From Plutella xylostella (taxonomy: Eukaryota; Arthropoda; Insecta; Lepidoptera; Plutellidae), in NCBI RefSeq assembly GCF_932276165.1, contig NC_063982.1, positions 5,349,501 through 5,413,500 on the forward strand: a stretch of DNA of 64,000 nucleotides. Direction: 5' to 3'. Within the stretch, counting starts at the first letter, position 1. The number at the start of each line of letters is the position of its first letter. The translations under genes were made by a program, and so were the position numbers. Below, piece by piece: positions 10,130 through 21,657 of the stretch. Below the pieces are notes generated by a model. It had not been told where the DNA came from. It searched no databases and was given only the letters and a program-made list of their open reading frames with translations.

Positions 10130-10230
10130 TACAGAGTGTTGCAAAAAGGGTATACTAAGCCGAAACCTACATGTGCAGCATATTATATCTAAGCCATGTT
10201 TTTTATAAGTATACCCTTTTTGCAAGACGT
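10130..10230. repeat. Inverted-repeat element, GTTGCAAAAAGGGTATACTAAGCC family
   Basis: The ends are near-complementary (GTGTTGCAAAAAGGGTATAC and GTATACCCTTTTTGCAAGAC). It is a shorter, more worn relative of the element at 62140-62347. Confidence 0.7.
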
Positions 10231-10415
10231 CTATTTATTTAAAAAACATTAACGTATGAATGAATGAAAGACTGACTTTTATCCTAAATATATTTCTTAC
10301 AAAGGGCAAATTTTTTCATCCGTAGTTTACTTAACCATTAGCCAAAAATGGCTTCCTTTAGATAAAGCGATCAAAATTCGTATGAAGCTGTCATGCTTGA
10401 CACGTGACTTGAGTA

Positions 10416-10592
10416 AGGGTGCTTACATAGAGAATCGGGTTCCCTGTATCTACCTGTACCGGTAACCTGATTATGCGAAAGCGCTCATGACATTAAAAAA
10501 TCCGGGAAATGCTCCGTGAGTGAGCGCTTTCATATAATCAGGTTACCGGTACAGGTAGATACAGGGAACCCGATTCTCTATGTAAGCACCCT
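10416..10592. repeat. Hairpin MITE with arms of about 70 bp
   Basis: AGGGTGCTTACATAGAG at the left and its complement at the right lead into almost perfectly complementary arms (10416-10483 and 10525-10592) around a short centre. A TA lies at the left boundary. A half copy is at 19153-19265. Confidence 0.85.
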
Positions 10593-10683
10593 AACGGAGT
10601 GACCACGGATCAAAAAACCGGCCCTAAGTACATTGTACAATGGTACCTAATAACCTACTGATATGTTTTTAAAACACTCTATA

Positions 10684-10765
10684 TTTTAGCAATAAGTCCA
10701 CCTTTTGTACACTTATATCTCATATTTGTGCAATAAAGTATTAAATAATAATAACAATAATAAAT
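10684..10765 (+). repeat. LINE 3' tail (TTGTGCAATAAAG family)
   Basis: Contains AAGTCCACCTTTTGTACA and TTGTGCAATAAAGTATTAAA followed by an AT-rich tail. The same 3' end recurs at 21406-21545 and, inverted, at 54929-55060, so it is a dispersed LINE-type 3' terminus with a polyadenylation signal. Confidence 0.65.
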
Positions 10766-11066
10766 ATATAAGTACCTAAACTGAATAAAAAGAAAACTAC
10801 ATAATGTTATCAACTTATCATTATCAAGTATCATGTCACATGCTTGAACAATTTACTTTTTTAAACATTTATATAATTAATTGAACGTCTTTTTTATACA
10901 TTTCACTAACTAGATATTATGCGGTAATTTCGGTTTTTTCTTTCACGTCACGTGACTAGCTGATAATGCATACAGTGTAGGTTGATGTCAAAGAAAAAGA
11001 CGTAAACTCATGAGCAATGAAAATGTTACTCTCTAAATGGCCTAATTTTTTAGGCCAAGATTTGAA

Positions 11067-11283
11067 TACACTTACGGGCAATGAAAAGGTTCCACTGAGA
11101 AAAGCACCAAATTACTTCTAAAGAAAAAGGCTAGCTTAATGACGTCATAAATGAGGGCATAAAGATATTGCCAACAAAAAACGGTAATATTTTGATCCAA
11201 TTTTAAATTAAATCTTTGAAAAAATTGGGGTCGTTTAGTGTCGGCATTTTGTGATTGGAACTTTTTCATTGTCCGCGAGTGTA
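11067..11283. repeat. MITE, CACTCRCGGGCAATGAAAAAG family
   Basis: Terminal inverted repeats of about 28 bp (ACACTTACGGGCAATGAAAA and its counterpart ending GCGAGTGTA), flanked by TA. Other copies are at 13510, 15262, 36704, 41134, 44539, 54198 and, less clearly, 19915 and 61975. A lone right end is at 11330-11373. No coding capacity. Confidence 0.85.
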
Positions 11284-11754
11284 CAATATTTACGTTGTTA
11301 GTTGGTAGGTAATTGGTATTTTTTTTTTTTTGGTGCTATTTTCACTGAAACTTTTTCATTGCTTGTGAGTGTAGAAGGTTCAAATCATGTCCAAAAAAGC
11401 TTCTTTAGTATGCATGACTCTCCAGCCAAGGTCGCAATGGTTAAGCCCGTTTATGCAAGAAATAATTGTAGTACTTAACTGCAAGTTTTACAAAAACAAA
11501 CGTTTAGTCTTGCGTACTATCATGCAATACTAAAGTTATTTCGGTATTGTTACTGGTACACCTAAGTTCGGCTGAAAAAACTTGATAAATAACTTGCGTT
11601 TTTTCCGAATTATCGATACTGATATCACCTAGTTTTTCCCAATCAAGTTTTTAGTTTAAACTGCTTTTGAACCCGTCTTTTGATTGTTTGAATATTTGCT
11701 GAGTGTTTGTGTATTTACTGACTGAACTCTATAAATCACTACCCATTACGTCCC

Positions 11755-11850
11755 CACTGTTGTGGCACTGGTCTTTTTCCAGGGAAGGGCCATTTTAGGC
11801 CTAGTCCACCTCGCGGGCCCAGTGCGGGTTGGTGGACAAACTCTTAGCTA
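11755..11850 (-). repeat. SINE-type fragment, TCCACCAACCCGCACTRGGCC family
   Basis: In reverse orientation carries GTCCCCACTG...GGCCTAGTCCACC...AGTGCGGGTTGGTGGAC. Related blocks are at 18890-18990, 45595-45765, 51755-51860 and 63315-63435, so this is a dispersed repeat. The 45595 copy joins it to the body of the repeat at 12764 and 47665. Confidence 0.6.
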
Positions 11851-11880
11851 TGTTTTATATAATTTGTTATTGCTAAATGG

Positions 11881-12240
11881 ATGACATCTAACAAAGAAAT
11901 AATGAATAACCTAACCAACGTTAAAATCCCATTCAACACTAAAACAATAAACGAGTCTATCCGTCAGAGGACTGATATTATCGACATAGCTGTCAAAATA
12001 TGCAAGCTAAAGTGGCAGTGGGCTGGTCATATCTGCCGAAGAACCAATAACCGTTGGGGTAGACGAGTTCTCGAGTGAAGACCACGAGCAGGCATACGCA
12101 GCGTGGGACGCCCTCCTGCCCGCTGGACTGACTACCTTAGGAGGGTAGCCGGTAGTGGCTGGATGAGGAAGGCCGAGGACCGAGTGTTGTGGCGCTCCTT
12201 GGGAGAGGCCTATGTCCAGCAGTGGATGATTATTGGCTGA
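11881..12240 (+). pseudogene. RTE-like LINE ORF, C-terminal fragment (broken)
   Basis: A worn copy of the C-terminus of an endonuclease-reverse transcriptase: WQWAGHICRR, RWGRRVLE, GRPPARW-like and LGEAYVQQW motifs are visible. A TGA at about 12076 interrupts it and there is no reverse transcriptase core. Related 3' fragments are at 22945, 44216, 46085 and 62990. LINEs of this type are commonly truncated at the 5' end. Confidence 0.8.
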
Positions 12241-12763
12241 TGATGGCTAAAAGTCGTATAACTTTTGAATGGCTTATCCGATTTTGCTAAAATATAGCTA
12301 GTTATAAGAGCAATTGGAGTAACATAACCTATGACCCGATTTTTTTTTCGTAGGGGTTCAATTTATTAAAGTAAGTACTTATTCAATTACATAAATTGAT
12401 CACTAAAATGCTCTACTTACTTAATGCAATTAAAAGCACTTCCATATAAACGAATTCAACATTCGGCAAAAAATGCAATTCTGGAATGATGTTACCTACG
12501 AGTTTTTTAATCAATCGTTTAACGTAAGAAGTAGCCAAAAAACAGAATAATTAATAAAACGTTTAAAATTGAATACGTATCGTGTTTTATTTGTATGGGC
12601 ATCAATCATTCGTAGATGTATGTAACTTTTTTTAAACATTGCTGAACAAAAAATCTTCATGTTATAAAGTATAAATATTTCAATTCTTACTTATTCAGGT
12701 GAATTTTCATAAATAATGCATGTCTTAATAAACTTATCAAACCTCAACTTAATATGTAATTCT
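12241..12763. other. No gene seen
   Basis: AT-rich. The start (AACTTTTGAATGGCTTATCCG) resembles repeats near 39060 and 20410. No coding frame or RNA gene recognised. Confidence 0.45.
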
Positions 12764-13120
12764 GACCGGATGGCACAGTGGTTAGTAGTTAGCTATGTCT
12801 GACGCAGGTCCCGGGTTCCGTTCTAGCTTGGACAATTTACAGCAAACTTGTGCTGAGATAGTTGTCGGATAAGTGGGAAACCCAACTGTTAGATGCTTTT
12901 AAGCTGTCCGAAGGCCTCTGACTAGGCTTAACGACTACTGCCGAAGCAGCAACCGGGACCCACGGCTTAACGTGCCGTCCGAAGCACGGAAGCGTCCAGA
13001 AAAGAACCACTTGAAATCGGTCACCCATCCAATGACTGACCGTGCCATGTGTTGCTCAACTTCAATGATCAGTTACGATCACTGAAGCTAGCTCGACTAC
13101 GGAGCTGCCAGAGAACGCTT
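12764..13120 (+). repeat. Composite SINE-like repeat with tRNA-related head
   Basis: Begins with a tRNA-like segment (CACAGTGGTTAGTAGTTAGC, then GGTCCCGGGTTCCG, a worn B box). It continues with a body that recurs in the opposite orientation at 47665-47910. An open frame here is shared with that copy and reflects the repeat, not a gene. Confidence 0.65.
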
Positions 13121-13509
13121 TTCAGAGGAAAAGCTATATTTCACCAAAATCAGTATGTAATACATATATTATTAAGTATATCTGTTAAAACATTGTCAGC
13201 TCATTTCTTAAAGCAGCAAATTAAGTAGGTGCCTAGCCTTATTAGCTGGTTTTAAGTTTATCGCAATATTCCCAAGATATGCGTAATGTTATATTGTTGT
13301 CTTGTTTGTGTAGGTATGTGTGTCTGTATGTTGTTAAGGAAATGCATGCAATTTGCTTTTGTTTAACCCTCAACGAAAGAAGACAGGTATTCTACGTTTG
13401 GAGTTGGTATTTTTATGTCAGAGAGACGTTGGTATGTATTTATGTTGGAATATATTTTTCCTCTTTTTGAAAGTTTTGAACTTACTTATTAAGCAATACA
13501 TTTGAATTA

Positions 13510-13746
13510 TACACTCTCGGGCAATAAAAAAGTTCCACTCACAAAATTCCGACACCAAACGACCTCATTTTTTTCAAATATTTAATTTTAAATTGGAACA
13601 AAATATTACCCATTTTAGTTGGTAATATCCTGAGGCTCTGTTAAATGTACTTCAATATTGCAGAAAACGTCATTAAATTAGCCTTTTCCGTTTAGACGTA
13701 ATTTGTTTCTTTTCTCAATGGAACCGTTTCATTGCCCGTGAGTGTA
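13510..13746. repeat. MITE, CACTCRCGGGCAATGAAAAAG family
   Basis: Ends ACACTCTCGGGCAATAAAAA and TTTCATTGCCCGTGAGTGT in inverted orientation; same family as 11067-11283. Confidence 0.85.
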
Positions 13747-15176
13747 TTAAAATTTTCGGATTAATTTCCTAATTAGTAATATTCACTAACTTTATGTGTA
13801 ATAATTATAAAATCTATAAAAAAATATCAAATTATTATAAAATAATAAATTATTACCATTGTTGTGTGTGTTTTGTGTTTATAAGAAACTCCCTTTTTTC
13901 AAAATCCACAAAATAATTAAAAATCCAAAATTCACAACAGGCTTTGTCATTTACAATAAACTACCTATATTACACCTCAAAATTAAACATCAAGATTAAT
14001 AAATTTAAAAAAAAACAGCACAAAAAACAGGTCACCGCATCCCACACAGATAAGAAATCTCACTTACCCCCGAAAACTGTTCACAGATTAGCAGAAACCA
14101 AAAAAAAACTTGAACAAAACAAGCACAAATACGTTCACTCTATATTGTCTGTTGTTTGTGACTGAAAGATAGTTGTGTGAGTGCACTGTCTTTATATGAA
14201 CGCAGGCGATAACGTAGATGAGACTATAAAATAGAATTACAAGAGTTTTTGACGTGAATACTATGAAAGTCTGGTAATTCGGTAACGACTAGTAGTATAA
14301 CTTTATTGTACATAAAACACTTAAAATAACATTTAAGACTTAACATCTATATAATATATAGGACAATAAGAGAGACAATTTTGAGGAGTGATAATCATAA
14401 AAAGTTAAACATAAAAAAATGGTTATCACCGGTGTGTTTGGTATTTTTTTTAACATATCGTAAGCATTTAAAATTTAATAATATTAGGTACCTACTAGAC
14501 ACCTGAAATGTCAACGAACAGATAAAAAATTTATAAGAATAGGTATTTTAGTAAGAGCAATAAGTAATCGTGGGGGGGTAAAAGGGGGCTGCCCCAAATT
14601 TTTAAGATTATTTTCCTCCAGATTTGAGTGATTAGTATAATTTTTGATTCCGATATGCTACAGTTTTAATGTGGGGTTCACGGAAAAACGGAGGTGCCAG
14701 TTCATCTGGGATACAGTGTAGTTGTAGATTCTAATTTAACATCTTTAAGTAAGTATTCAAAAATATTTAAAACCAAACCACTACTTATTTCTTTCCTCCT
14801 TATTGATGGGGCCTTTGTGAAGTGGTGGTAGAGTAATATTATGACAATGGTCAAATAATTGTAAATTTTTACGTCCTATAGATATTCTATTCTAATTGTA
14901 ACATTCATAATCTTTAGTTTAAAAAATATTTTTCATTCTATTCTACCTCTGATGTACAGAATATTACCTATATTATATTGGCAGGCGTATCCACTCCAGC
15001 ATATCATTTCTCCCACGGCTAGCCACCGCCGCCGCCGCCGCGGTTGCGTAGTGACAATAATTAAGTTAGATATAAAATCAACACGGGTTCATTTGTGTAC
15101 ACACATTTACTCACACACTGTGCATCTGTGATACATGACAGGAAGGATCAATTCCGATGTTACACACCCACGATTG
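13747..15176. other. No gene seen
   Basis: Low-complexity AT-rich sequence. One CG-rich spot near 15020-15050 has five GCC triplets in a row and stands out from its surroundings. The only longer frames are lysine-rich and have no recognisable domain. Confidence 0.5.
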
Positions 15177-15246
15177 CCGTGTAAAAGTTACTTACTTTTG
15201 CCCTCAGGAGCGCTCCTGAGGGCAAAAGTAAGTAACTTTTACACGG
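15177..15246. repeat. 70-bp perfect palindrome without spacer
   Basis: The 35-bp arms 15177-15211 and 15212-15246 are exact reverse complements with no central loop; the centre is AGGAGC|GCTCCT. I checked the pairing base by base; it breaks at 15176/15247. Confidence 0.97.
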
Positions 15247-15261
15247 TATTAGAAAAGAGCA

Positions 15262-15592
15262 TACACTCACGGTCAATGAAAAAGTGACAATAGCACCAAA
15301 TTACTCCTAAACGGAAAAGGCTATTAGGTACCAAATGAAACATTAAATATATTTTTTTTGGATTAAGGGTCTGTTTCACAATGTCTGGATAATGGCTACC
15401 TCTCGGATAAAAGGCATGCTGTCACTCCCTGCAATTATTTTTTTGACAGCGACAGCATGTCTTTTATCTCACAGTTAGCCACGAACCAGACTTTGTGAAA
15501 CAGTAGGGCCTAAATGTTTTGAAAAATTTACATATTCTACATTTTGGTGTCGACATTTTGTAACTAGATTTTTTTCATAAGTTGCGAGTGCA
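15262..15592. repeat. MITE of the CACTC family with a nested second MITE
   Basis: The outer ends TACACTCACGGTCAATGAAA and GTTGCGAGTGCA belong to the 11067 family. Inside, 15365-15512 is another inverted-repeat element whose ends GGGTCTGTTTCACAATGTCTGG-like and CCAGACTTTGTGAAACAGTA pair with each other. Confidence 0.8.
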
Positions 15593-15916
15593 TATTCTTA
15601 CGATACGCAAACATTTATATTTTAACTTGAATGCACCCCAAAGGACTTCAAGGGGCGTCCGACGCTCTGCCCACCATCGGCTACGTCTAGCCCATTACCG
15701 CTGCAACAAGCGTGGGAACCAGTGCTGTGGAGGATCCAGTGTGATTAATGATGTATCTTCTGCATTATGGATGGTCCGTGGAATGTCCCACATTAACTTT
15801 ACTGTTTTAGAGATTTCCTGTTGTGGCAGTTTGGTTTTAATCTTTGAAAAGCTTGGGTTTTCTGGATGATATTGTTTTGAGTGATAATACCAAATGGTAC
15901 CGTGCGTAAGTTTTTT

Positions 15917-16289
15917 TTAACCGACTTTGAAAAAAGGAGGAGTTCTCAATTCGTCTGTATGTATTTTTTTATTATGTATGTTCACTGATTACTCCGCCAT
16001 TTATGGACCGATTTTGAAAATTCTTTTTTTGTTGTATTGGGTTGAGCCTCAGGGGTGGTTCCATTTTTTTTTCAGAATTTTATTCCGCCCCCTTCATTTC
16101 TTTTCTGTTTACTGTTTACTGGGACTGTTCTTTTTTGAAGTTGGTGCCATATTTCTTCAGATTACTTTATCATCGCTCCAATATCAAAAAAGAACAGTTC
16201 CTGCTTAGGTATATTTGTACTGTCACATAGAATTGGTGAACCTTAAATTATTTCTTACTTTTTAGTGGTTTTTTGAAGTCGGTTTTTAA
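15917..16289. repeat. MITE, TTAACCGACTTTGAAAAAAGG family
   Basis: TTAACCGACTTTGAAAAAAG at the left and TTTTTTGAAGTCGGTTTTTAA at the right form imperfect terminal inverted repeats. A fragment of the left end is near 9660. Short frames inside are not genes. Confidence 0.7.
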
Positions 16290-17084
16290 TTTTTTTAATT
16301 TACACTGTCGTGTTAGTGTACACATAAAGAAAAATATATTATATACTGTGTAACAAAAGTGGTATAGTTAACAGAAAAAAAATGAAGGGAGTCCTAAAGC
16401 GCGATTTAATAAAACTGCTCCCATAAGTAAAAGGTAACATGACACAACCGGGTTTCTAGGTAGAAAAATACAATTAAAAATGTCTGTTTCTGGCGAAAAC
16501 TAAAATTAATTCTACTTTCTAGTTACTACGTTCTTGGTGGTAGGTTCTAAAATAGGCGTTCGCTTAATGATCATTTTTGTGTTTTTACTTTTTGTAAAAA
16601 CGCTTTTGAAGATAAATTATTATTATGATTGTTTTAATGTTAGGAACGCAAGACAGACGCAATACATTGCCTTTAAATAATAGGGCTGCTGCATGTATTT
16701 CCCCGATGGTAGGTAGGTAGGTAGGTATATATGGGAAATTACATTGCAAAACAATTTACGAAAGGGTTAGTTCATCTAAGTATATATTCATCACTTAATA
16801 AGGCGATTGAGAGCATCATAATGATTAACTGAATTAAAGGTCAATCTGTAAGTAGGTTTGTAAGTTCTGTAATAATTTGGACTTGGCAATTGGACTAAAG
16901 TGTGGTCATTACGGTAAATAGTCTATTGCCAAAAGGTCAAAGTTAATTCAATGATATTTGGTCTTCTAGCATAAAACTTTATAATATATTAATGTAGGTG
17001 TAATGCTATGAAAAGAATGTAAATCAGTCGGACCTGCATCCAGTTGGGCTATTCTCTTTAAAAAAAACAAACCCTTACATTTTG
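16290..17084. other. No gene seen
   Basis: AT-rich with a short GTAG-type tetranucleotide repeat near 16710. Nothing else recognised. Confidence 0.5.
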
Positions 17085-17317
17085 TACTAATGTACTCCCT
17101 TGCGGGTAGGCAGAGGTGAATCGCTGCACCTACTTTTCGCCAGTGTTTATGTTAGTCCCAATGTAATAGGGGGCGGGCCTATTGCCATTTTACGGGCACA
17201 TCCAAGACCCGAGAACAAATATCTGTGTTTAAACAAATATCTGCCCCAGCCGGGAATCCAACCCGGACCCATCGGCTCTGTAGTCAGGTCACTAACCACT
17301 ACGCCATTCGGTCGTCT
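17085..17317 (-). repeat. tRNA-derived SINE
   Basis: Read on the - strand: AGACGACCGAATGGCGTAGT (A-box region), a B box slightly changed by mutation, then the body with ATATCTG repeats and the tail GTACTCCCTTGC (inverted here). Same family as 19448-19717 and 37407-37669. Confidence 0.85.
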
Positions 17318-17421
17318 CCTTAAAAAGGTCGCAAAAAATATAAATCGGTCATATTCCATTAAAGGACGATCTTAATTTTTGACCTGAAACATACGCAAAG
17401 CTTTCGAGGCTCCGTTAAAAA

Positions 17422-17626
17422 TCCTTACTAATATTATAAATGCGAAAGTAACTGTGTCTGTCTGTCTGTCTGTCTGTTACTCTTTCACGCCAAAACTACT
17501 GAACGGATTTGAATGAAATTTGGTATACATATGGTATAGACCCTGGGAAAGAACATAGGCTACTTTTTATCCCGGAATTCCCACGGGAAAACTTTTTAAG
17601 GCGAAGCGAAGCGCGCGGGAACAGCT
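17422..17626 (+). repeat. Helitron-like (Lep1-like) non-autonomous element
   Basis: Starts TCCTTACTAATATTATAAAT after an A. It continues through a TCTG repeat, a conserved centre with CGGATTTGAATGAAATTTGG, and a 3' end with GGCGAAGCGAAG and GGGAACAGCT. Better copies end in CTAG before T, the Helitron signature (TC...CTRR, insertion between A and T). Naming it Lep1-like is inference. Confidence 0.65.
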
Positions 17627-17639
17627 CCTAATATATATG

Positions 17640-18331
17640 GCCATAATAATTGTTTTTCTTTCATGATCTGAGATCACTCGACTAAATACATATGTAATCT
17701 ACGTTCCGAATCTAAGTAAAACAGCTCTCATCATACATTCTCACACTTTGAACCGCCTTACAATTATAGAAATCTATTAAAAAGATAAAATAGAGTTAAC
17801 ATGTTGTTATGATATTTCAAACATAGCAAGGCTGTTATTACAAAATCGTCGTTTAAATATTTAATTTTATTTAGGTAAAAGGTACCACCTATTTAGTGAG
17901 AACTTACAAAACAATGAAATAAATGTAGTGTAGTTTACATTTTTACTGAAGGGTTCCGCCATTTTCAGTTTTTATTTTTCATTTACGTCCACTCGTAACA
18001 TGGTTAGGTTTGTTGTAGGTATTTGTTGACAATTGCTAAGGTTAATATTGTTTTTTTGGTGTAATTCTATTCGACAAAGAGCATTTTTACGGATTTCCAA
18101 ATTAAACAGACTTACATTTGTAGTCACGTGATAGTTCGCGACCCGTATCGCCATTTTTAATGAGTACAATGTACACATTAGGTTACACATTAGAATCTAG
18201 ATGTGCAGGCTTTATCACGTTGTTTTACTAGAGCACGTGTTATTCTTAAATTCCTTAATCCTAAAGAATTCTTTGGTACAAATGTGTGCCGAGACTTTAT
18301 CTGTTACGCCAACACGACTTTTTATTAAATA
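17640..18331. other. No gene seen
   Basis: Unassigned AT-rich sequence between two Helitron-like repeats. Confidence 0.5.
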
Positions 18332-18533
18332 CTAGCTGTTCCCGCGCGCTTCGCTTCGTCTGAAAAAGTTTTCCCGTGGGAATTCCGGGATAAAAAGTAG
18401 CCTATGTTCTTTCTCAGGGTCTAGACCGTATGTATACCAAATTTCATTCAAATCCGTTCAGTAGTTTTGGCCTGAAAGAGTAATAGACAGACAGACAGAC
18501 ACAGTTACTTTCGCATTTGTAATATTAGTTTGA
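18332..18533 (-). repeat. Helitron-like (Lep1-like) non-autonomous element
   Basis: Inverted copy of the 17422 family, beginning on the + strand with CTAGCTGTTCCCGCGCGC and running to the TCTG/CAGA repeat and TTCGCATTTGTAATATTAG. Confidence 0.7.
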
Positions 18534-18539
18534 AAGTTA

Positions 18540-19447
18540 GAATGTACATACATAATTTTTTTTGCGAAGGATCCTTAAAACAGTAGACACAATTACGAAA
18601 CATCTACTAAACCTAAGTTCAAGGCTGATAATGAAACTTAAAAGTTCGCGAGCAAATAAGAACTTAATTGTAATAAAACTTTACGATACAATGATTTTAT
18701 TATTCTTTACTTTCAATATTGTTATTGCAAATATCAAATAATCGGTTTTCTTAATTATAATTATAGTGAAATTATCTTTTTATGCGTAAAGGTAAAGATC
18801 ATCTTTTGTGCAATGGATATGTTTAAATAAATGCGCCGAGCATTTTAGAGGTCACTATTTTATTGTTCGTAAACGTAAGCTCCAAATACCTAATAGTCCA
18901 CCAACCCGCACTAGGCCAGCGTGGTGGACTAGGCCTATAACCCTTCCTTCATTGGAAGGAGACCCGTGCCCCAGCAGTGGGGACGTGATGATTTTATTGT
19001 TCATGTTCAAATGCAAAGAAAAAGTTGTTTTAGCACGTCACAAAAACTGTTATTCTTGCTTTAAATGTTTTTAGGAAATTATGGTGAAAACTTTGGATAC
19101 TACAATCACGTGCAAAAAAACACTTGCACTTAGAAAATGTCACGGTTTTTCTTTATTTTTTACGGAGCATTTCCCGGATTTTTAAATGTTATGAGCGCTT
19201 TCGCACAATTAGGTTACCAGTACAGGTAGATACAGGGAACCCGATTCTCTATGTAAGCACCCTTAGGTATGGTCCGTACCGATGGGCGTCCCACGCCACT
19301 CTATATAAGTATAATTAATGATTTTATTGATGCAGTACAAACAGTCACATGCAAATACAATACTAGTCAGTTCATTTCCTAACGAGTAATTACACTTTAA
19401 CATGTGAATAGGTTTCTTATGTATATTTGCAAACGTAGATAATTAAT
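18540..19447. other. Unassigned sequence with two repeat fragments
   Basis: Contains a SINE-type fragment (TCCACCAACCCGCACTAGGCC...CCCCAGCAGTGGGG) at 18890-18990 and, at 19153-19265, one arm and the centre of the hairpin MITE of 10416-10592. No gene seen. Confidence 0.6.
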
Positions 19448-19717
19448 AGACGACCGAATGGCGTAGTGGTTAGTGACCCTGACTACTGAGCCGAAGGTCC
19501 CGGGTTCGATTCCCGGCTGGGGCAGATATTTGTTTAAACACAGATATTTGTTCTCGGGTCTTGGATGTGCCCGTAAAATGGCAATAGGCTCGCCCCCTAT
19601 TACATTGGGACTAACAGAACACTCTGGCGAAAAGTGGGTGCAGCGATGCACCTCTGCCTACTCCGCAAGGGAGTACATTAGTACAAGGCGTGAGTGCGTG
19701 TGTGTGTGTGTGTGTGT
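19448..19717 (+). repeat. tRNA-derived SINE, best copy
   Basis: A-box region TGGCGTAGTGGTTAGTGAC and B box GGTTCGATTCCC are both intact, as in a tRNA-derived RNA polymerase III promoter. A body follows (GGGGCAGATATTTG onward), ending GAGTACATTAGTAC and a GT repeat. Inverted or partial copies of this family occur at 17085, 21658, 37407, 46851, 47240, 49340, 51875 and 63518. Confidence 0.9.
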
Positions 19718-19914
19718 ATAATTAATAAAATGCATGTATCGTTGGTAATGTTTTTTATCATACTTATGATTGATTTTTCAAAGATTATATTTTGATTCCT
19801 GTCAGAAGTCGAATCAGATTTCTGGATGTTCTATTAGTTATGCTAATCTGATGAGGAAACTTTGTATTTCCGTACAGAGTGTTAAAAAAAACATTTTTAA
19901 ACATTTACATAAAA

Positions 19915-20217
19915 AATAAACACAATAATATATTTACTTCTTTAGTTGGAGATATTCTGATGCGCTTATAAATGTACTTCAATATTGTAGACGGCGTCAT
20001 TAAGCTAGCCTTTTCAGTTTAGAATTAATTTGGTGCTATTGAAACCGGAACTTTTTCATTACTCGCGAGTGTAAATGCAAAAGTTTGTGAGGATGTTTAT
20101 TAGTCTCTCACGTAAAAACTACAGTACAGATTTTGAAAAGTAGGTGCAGCAATGCACCTCTGCCTACCCCGCAAGGGAGTACATTAGTACAAAGCGTGAG
20201 TGCGTGTGTGTGTGTGA
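19915..20217 (+). repeat. MITE right part and SINE tail fragment
   Basis: 19915-20073 carries the right half of the CACTC-family MITE, ending GGAACTTTTTCATTACTCGC. 20139-20217 is the tail of the tRNA-derived SINE (GGTGCAGCAATGCACCTCTG to the GT repeat) without its head. Confidence 0.65.
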
Positions 20218-21405
20218 GAGATTTTCATGAAATTTAGTATGTAGGAAGCTGACACAGTGGATTAACACATATAGGGTACTTTTTATCCAGGAATTCCCAC
20301 AGGAAAGCTTTTTACGGTGAAGTGAACCATCATTTAATCTGTCTTTTTAAGTATTGATAAAAAGTGGGGTATTATAAGTTTAACGTGTCTATGTATCTGT
20401 GTGTGGCTCTCAAACGGCTGAACGAATTTTCGATATGTTTTTTGGGTCACAGGTATTCTTACCTCGAGTGTGCTTAGCCATGTTTTATAAAAATCAGCTT
20501 AGACGTTCAAATGTCGGAGGGTTTGGTTAGGTTATTTTGTCAGTGTAAAAAAAACATAAGTCATCTAAACAACGACTACACAGGTAATCGCGAAAAGACT
20601 AAACATAACTCAAACTAATAATAGACAATCTTCTATCATACGATTAAGATAGCATTGTTTTCGTGCAACCCGCCCAAGGTCGAACATTCTTGATACTTGG
20701 TCGCAACTCCGCTGTTCCCACAACAATTTGTCCAGCGCTTCGGTGTAGTGCGATGGAACAAGTTTGATAGTATTTTTTTTTTATTTAGATACTGTACTGA
20801 TGTCTGAAGAAGGTTGACTGAAATAAATGTAGATAAAATAGCGTTTGGGCCATAAGTCCACCTTTATAATGTTGACTAATGGGGTTTTTTTTAATGGTTT
20901 GTTCACAGACTTAATTTAGGGATTGATATTGTTTTACGATTGTTTCATGATTAAGTAATGCCTACGACTTTGTATTAAATTCGGTTCAAAGGCTGATAAT
21001 ACTAGACATCATCTTGTATTTAAAAAACGGATTAACTTTTTTTCCTTTCTGTACTTAACTGTTTTTTTTACTAAACCTACATAATATATAATCAAATGTT
21101 TACCGTTCTTTCTTCATTATGTTATATATTTAAGTAGGTAGTTCATGTATTACATATTTTAAGTACTTTGTATCTATTGATCAATTTACAGTATCCTATG
21201 AAAATACCAGAAAGTATCAAGACTGCTTCCACGCTTTACTTTCATTTCGACCAAACTTTCGAAATACGAAACAAAATAGTTAGCCGCCTTATTCTGGTTT
21301 AAAACCTTACTGAATTGGTTTAATAAAAGGTACTTAGTACGTACGTACTTATTGACTAATAAGAAAAGGTGTTATTTTACATTGGTGTGGTGTTACATAC
21401 TTTTT
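20218..21405. other. No gene seen
   Basis: AT-rich. Near 20345-20450 is a fragment shared with 37690-37790 and 39060-39215 (inverted; AAGTTTAACGTGTCT...GTGTGTGG), a dispersed repeat of unknown class. Confidence 0.45.
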
Positions 21406-21545
21406 CTTTTTTTTTTGTACATCTTTGTACCAGTTTTCCTGCACCTCCTGTAGGTTGGCTGGTAGAAAATGCTCTTAGCATTAAGCCCACCTTTTGTACA
21501 AGTATTTTTTTATATTTGTGCAATAAATAAGTTTGGAATAAGTTA
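21406..21545 (+). repeat. LINE 3' tail (TTGTGCAATAAA family)
   Basis: CCTCCTGTAGGTTGGCTGGT, AAGCCCACCTTTTGTACA and TTGTGCAATAAA match the 3' ends at 10684 and 54929. Confidence 0.7.
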
Positions 21546-21657
21546 GATTGAGTTCTGAGAGTTTGACTGTGCCTAGTAGATAATATATTCTTACAGCCAG
21601 AACTTACGTGGTACGTGTCATTTACTCAGGGTTAATAAATAAATAAAATAAATAATA

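Noticed and set aside
12837..13028. MGDRFQVV... frame, also found at 47745
   Set aside because: Same frame in two inverted copies of a SINE-like repeat; it is repeat sequence, not a gene family.
13944..14165. Lysine-rich 73-codon frame
   Set aside because: AT-rich low-complexity sequence without start context, domain or splice signals.
19448..19530. tRNA gene (A and B boxes)
   Set aside because: The A and B boxes belong to a dispersed SINE; no cloverleaf or anticodon arm can be formed and many copies exist.
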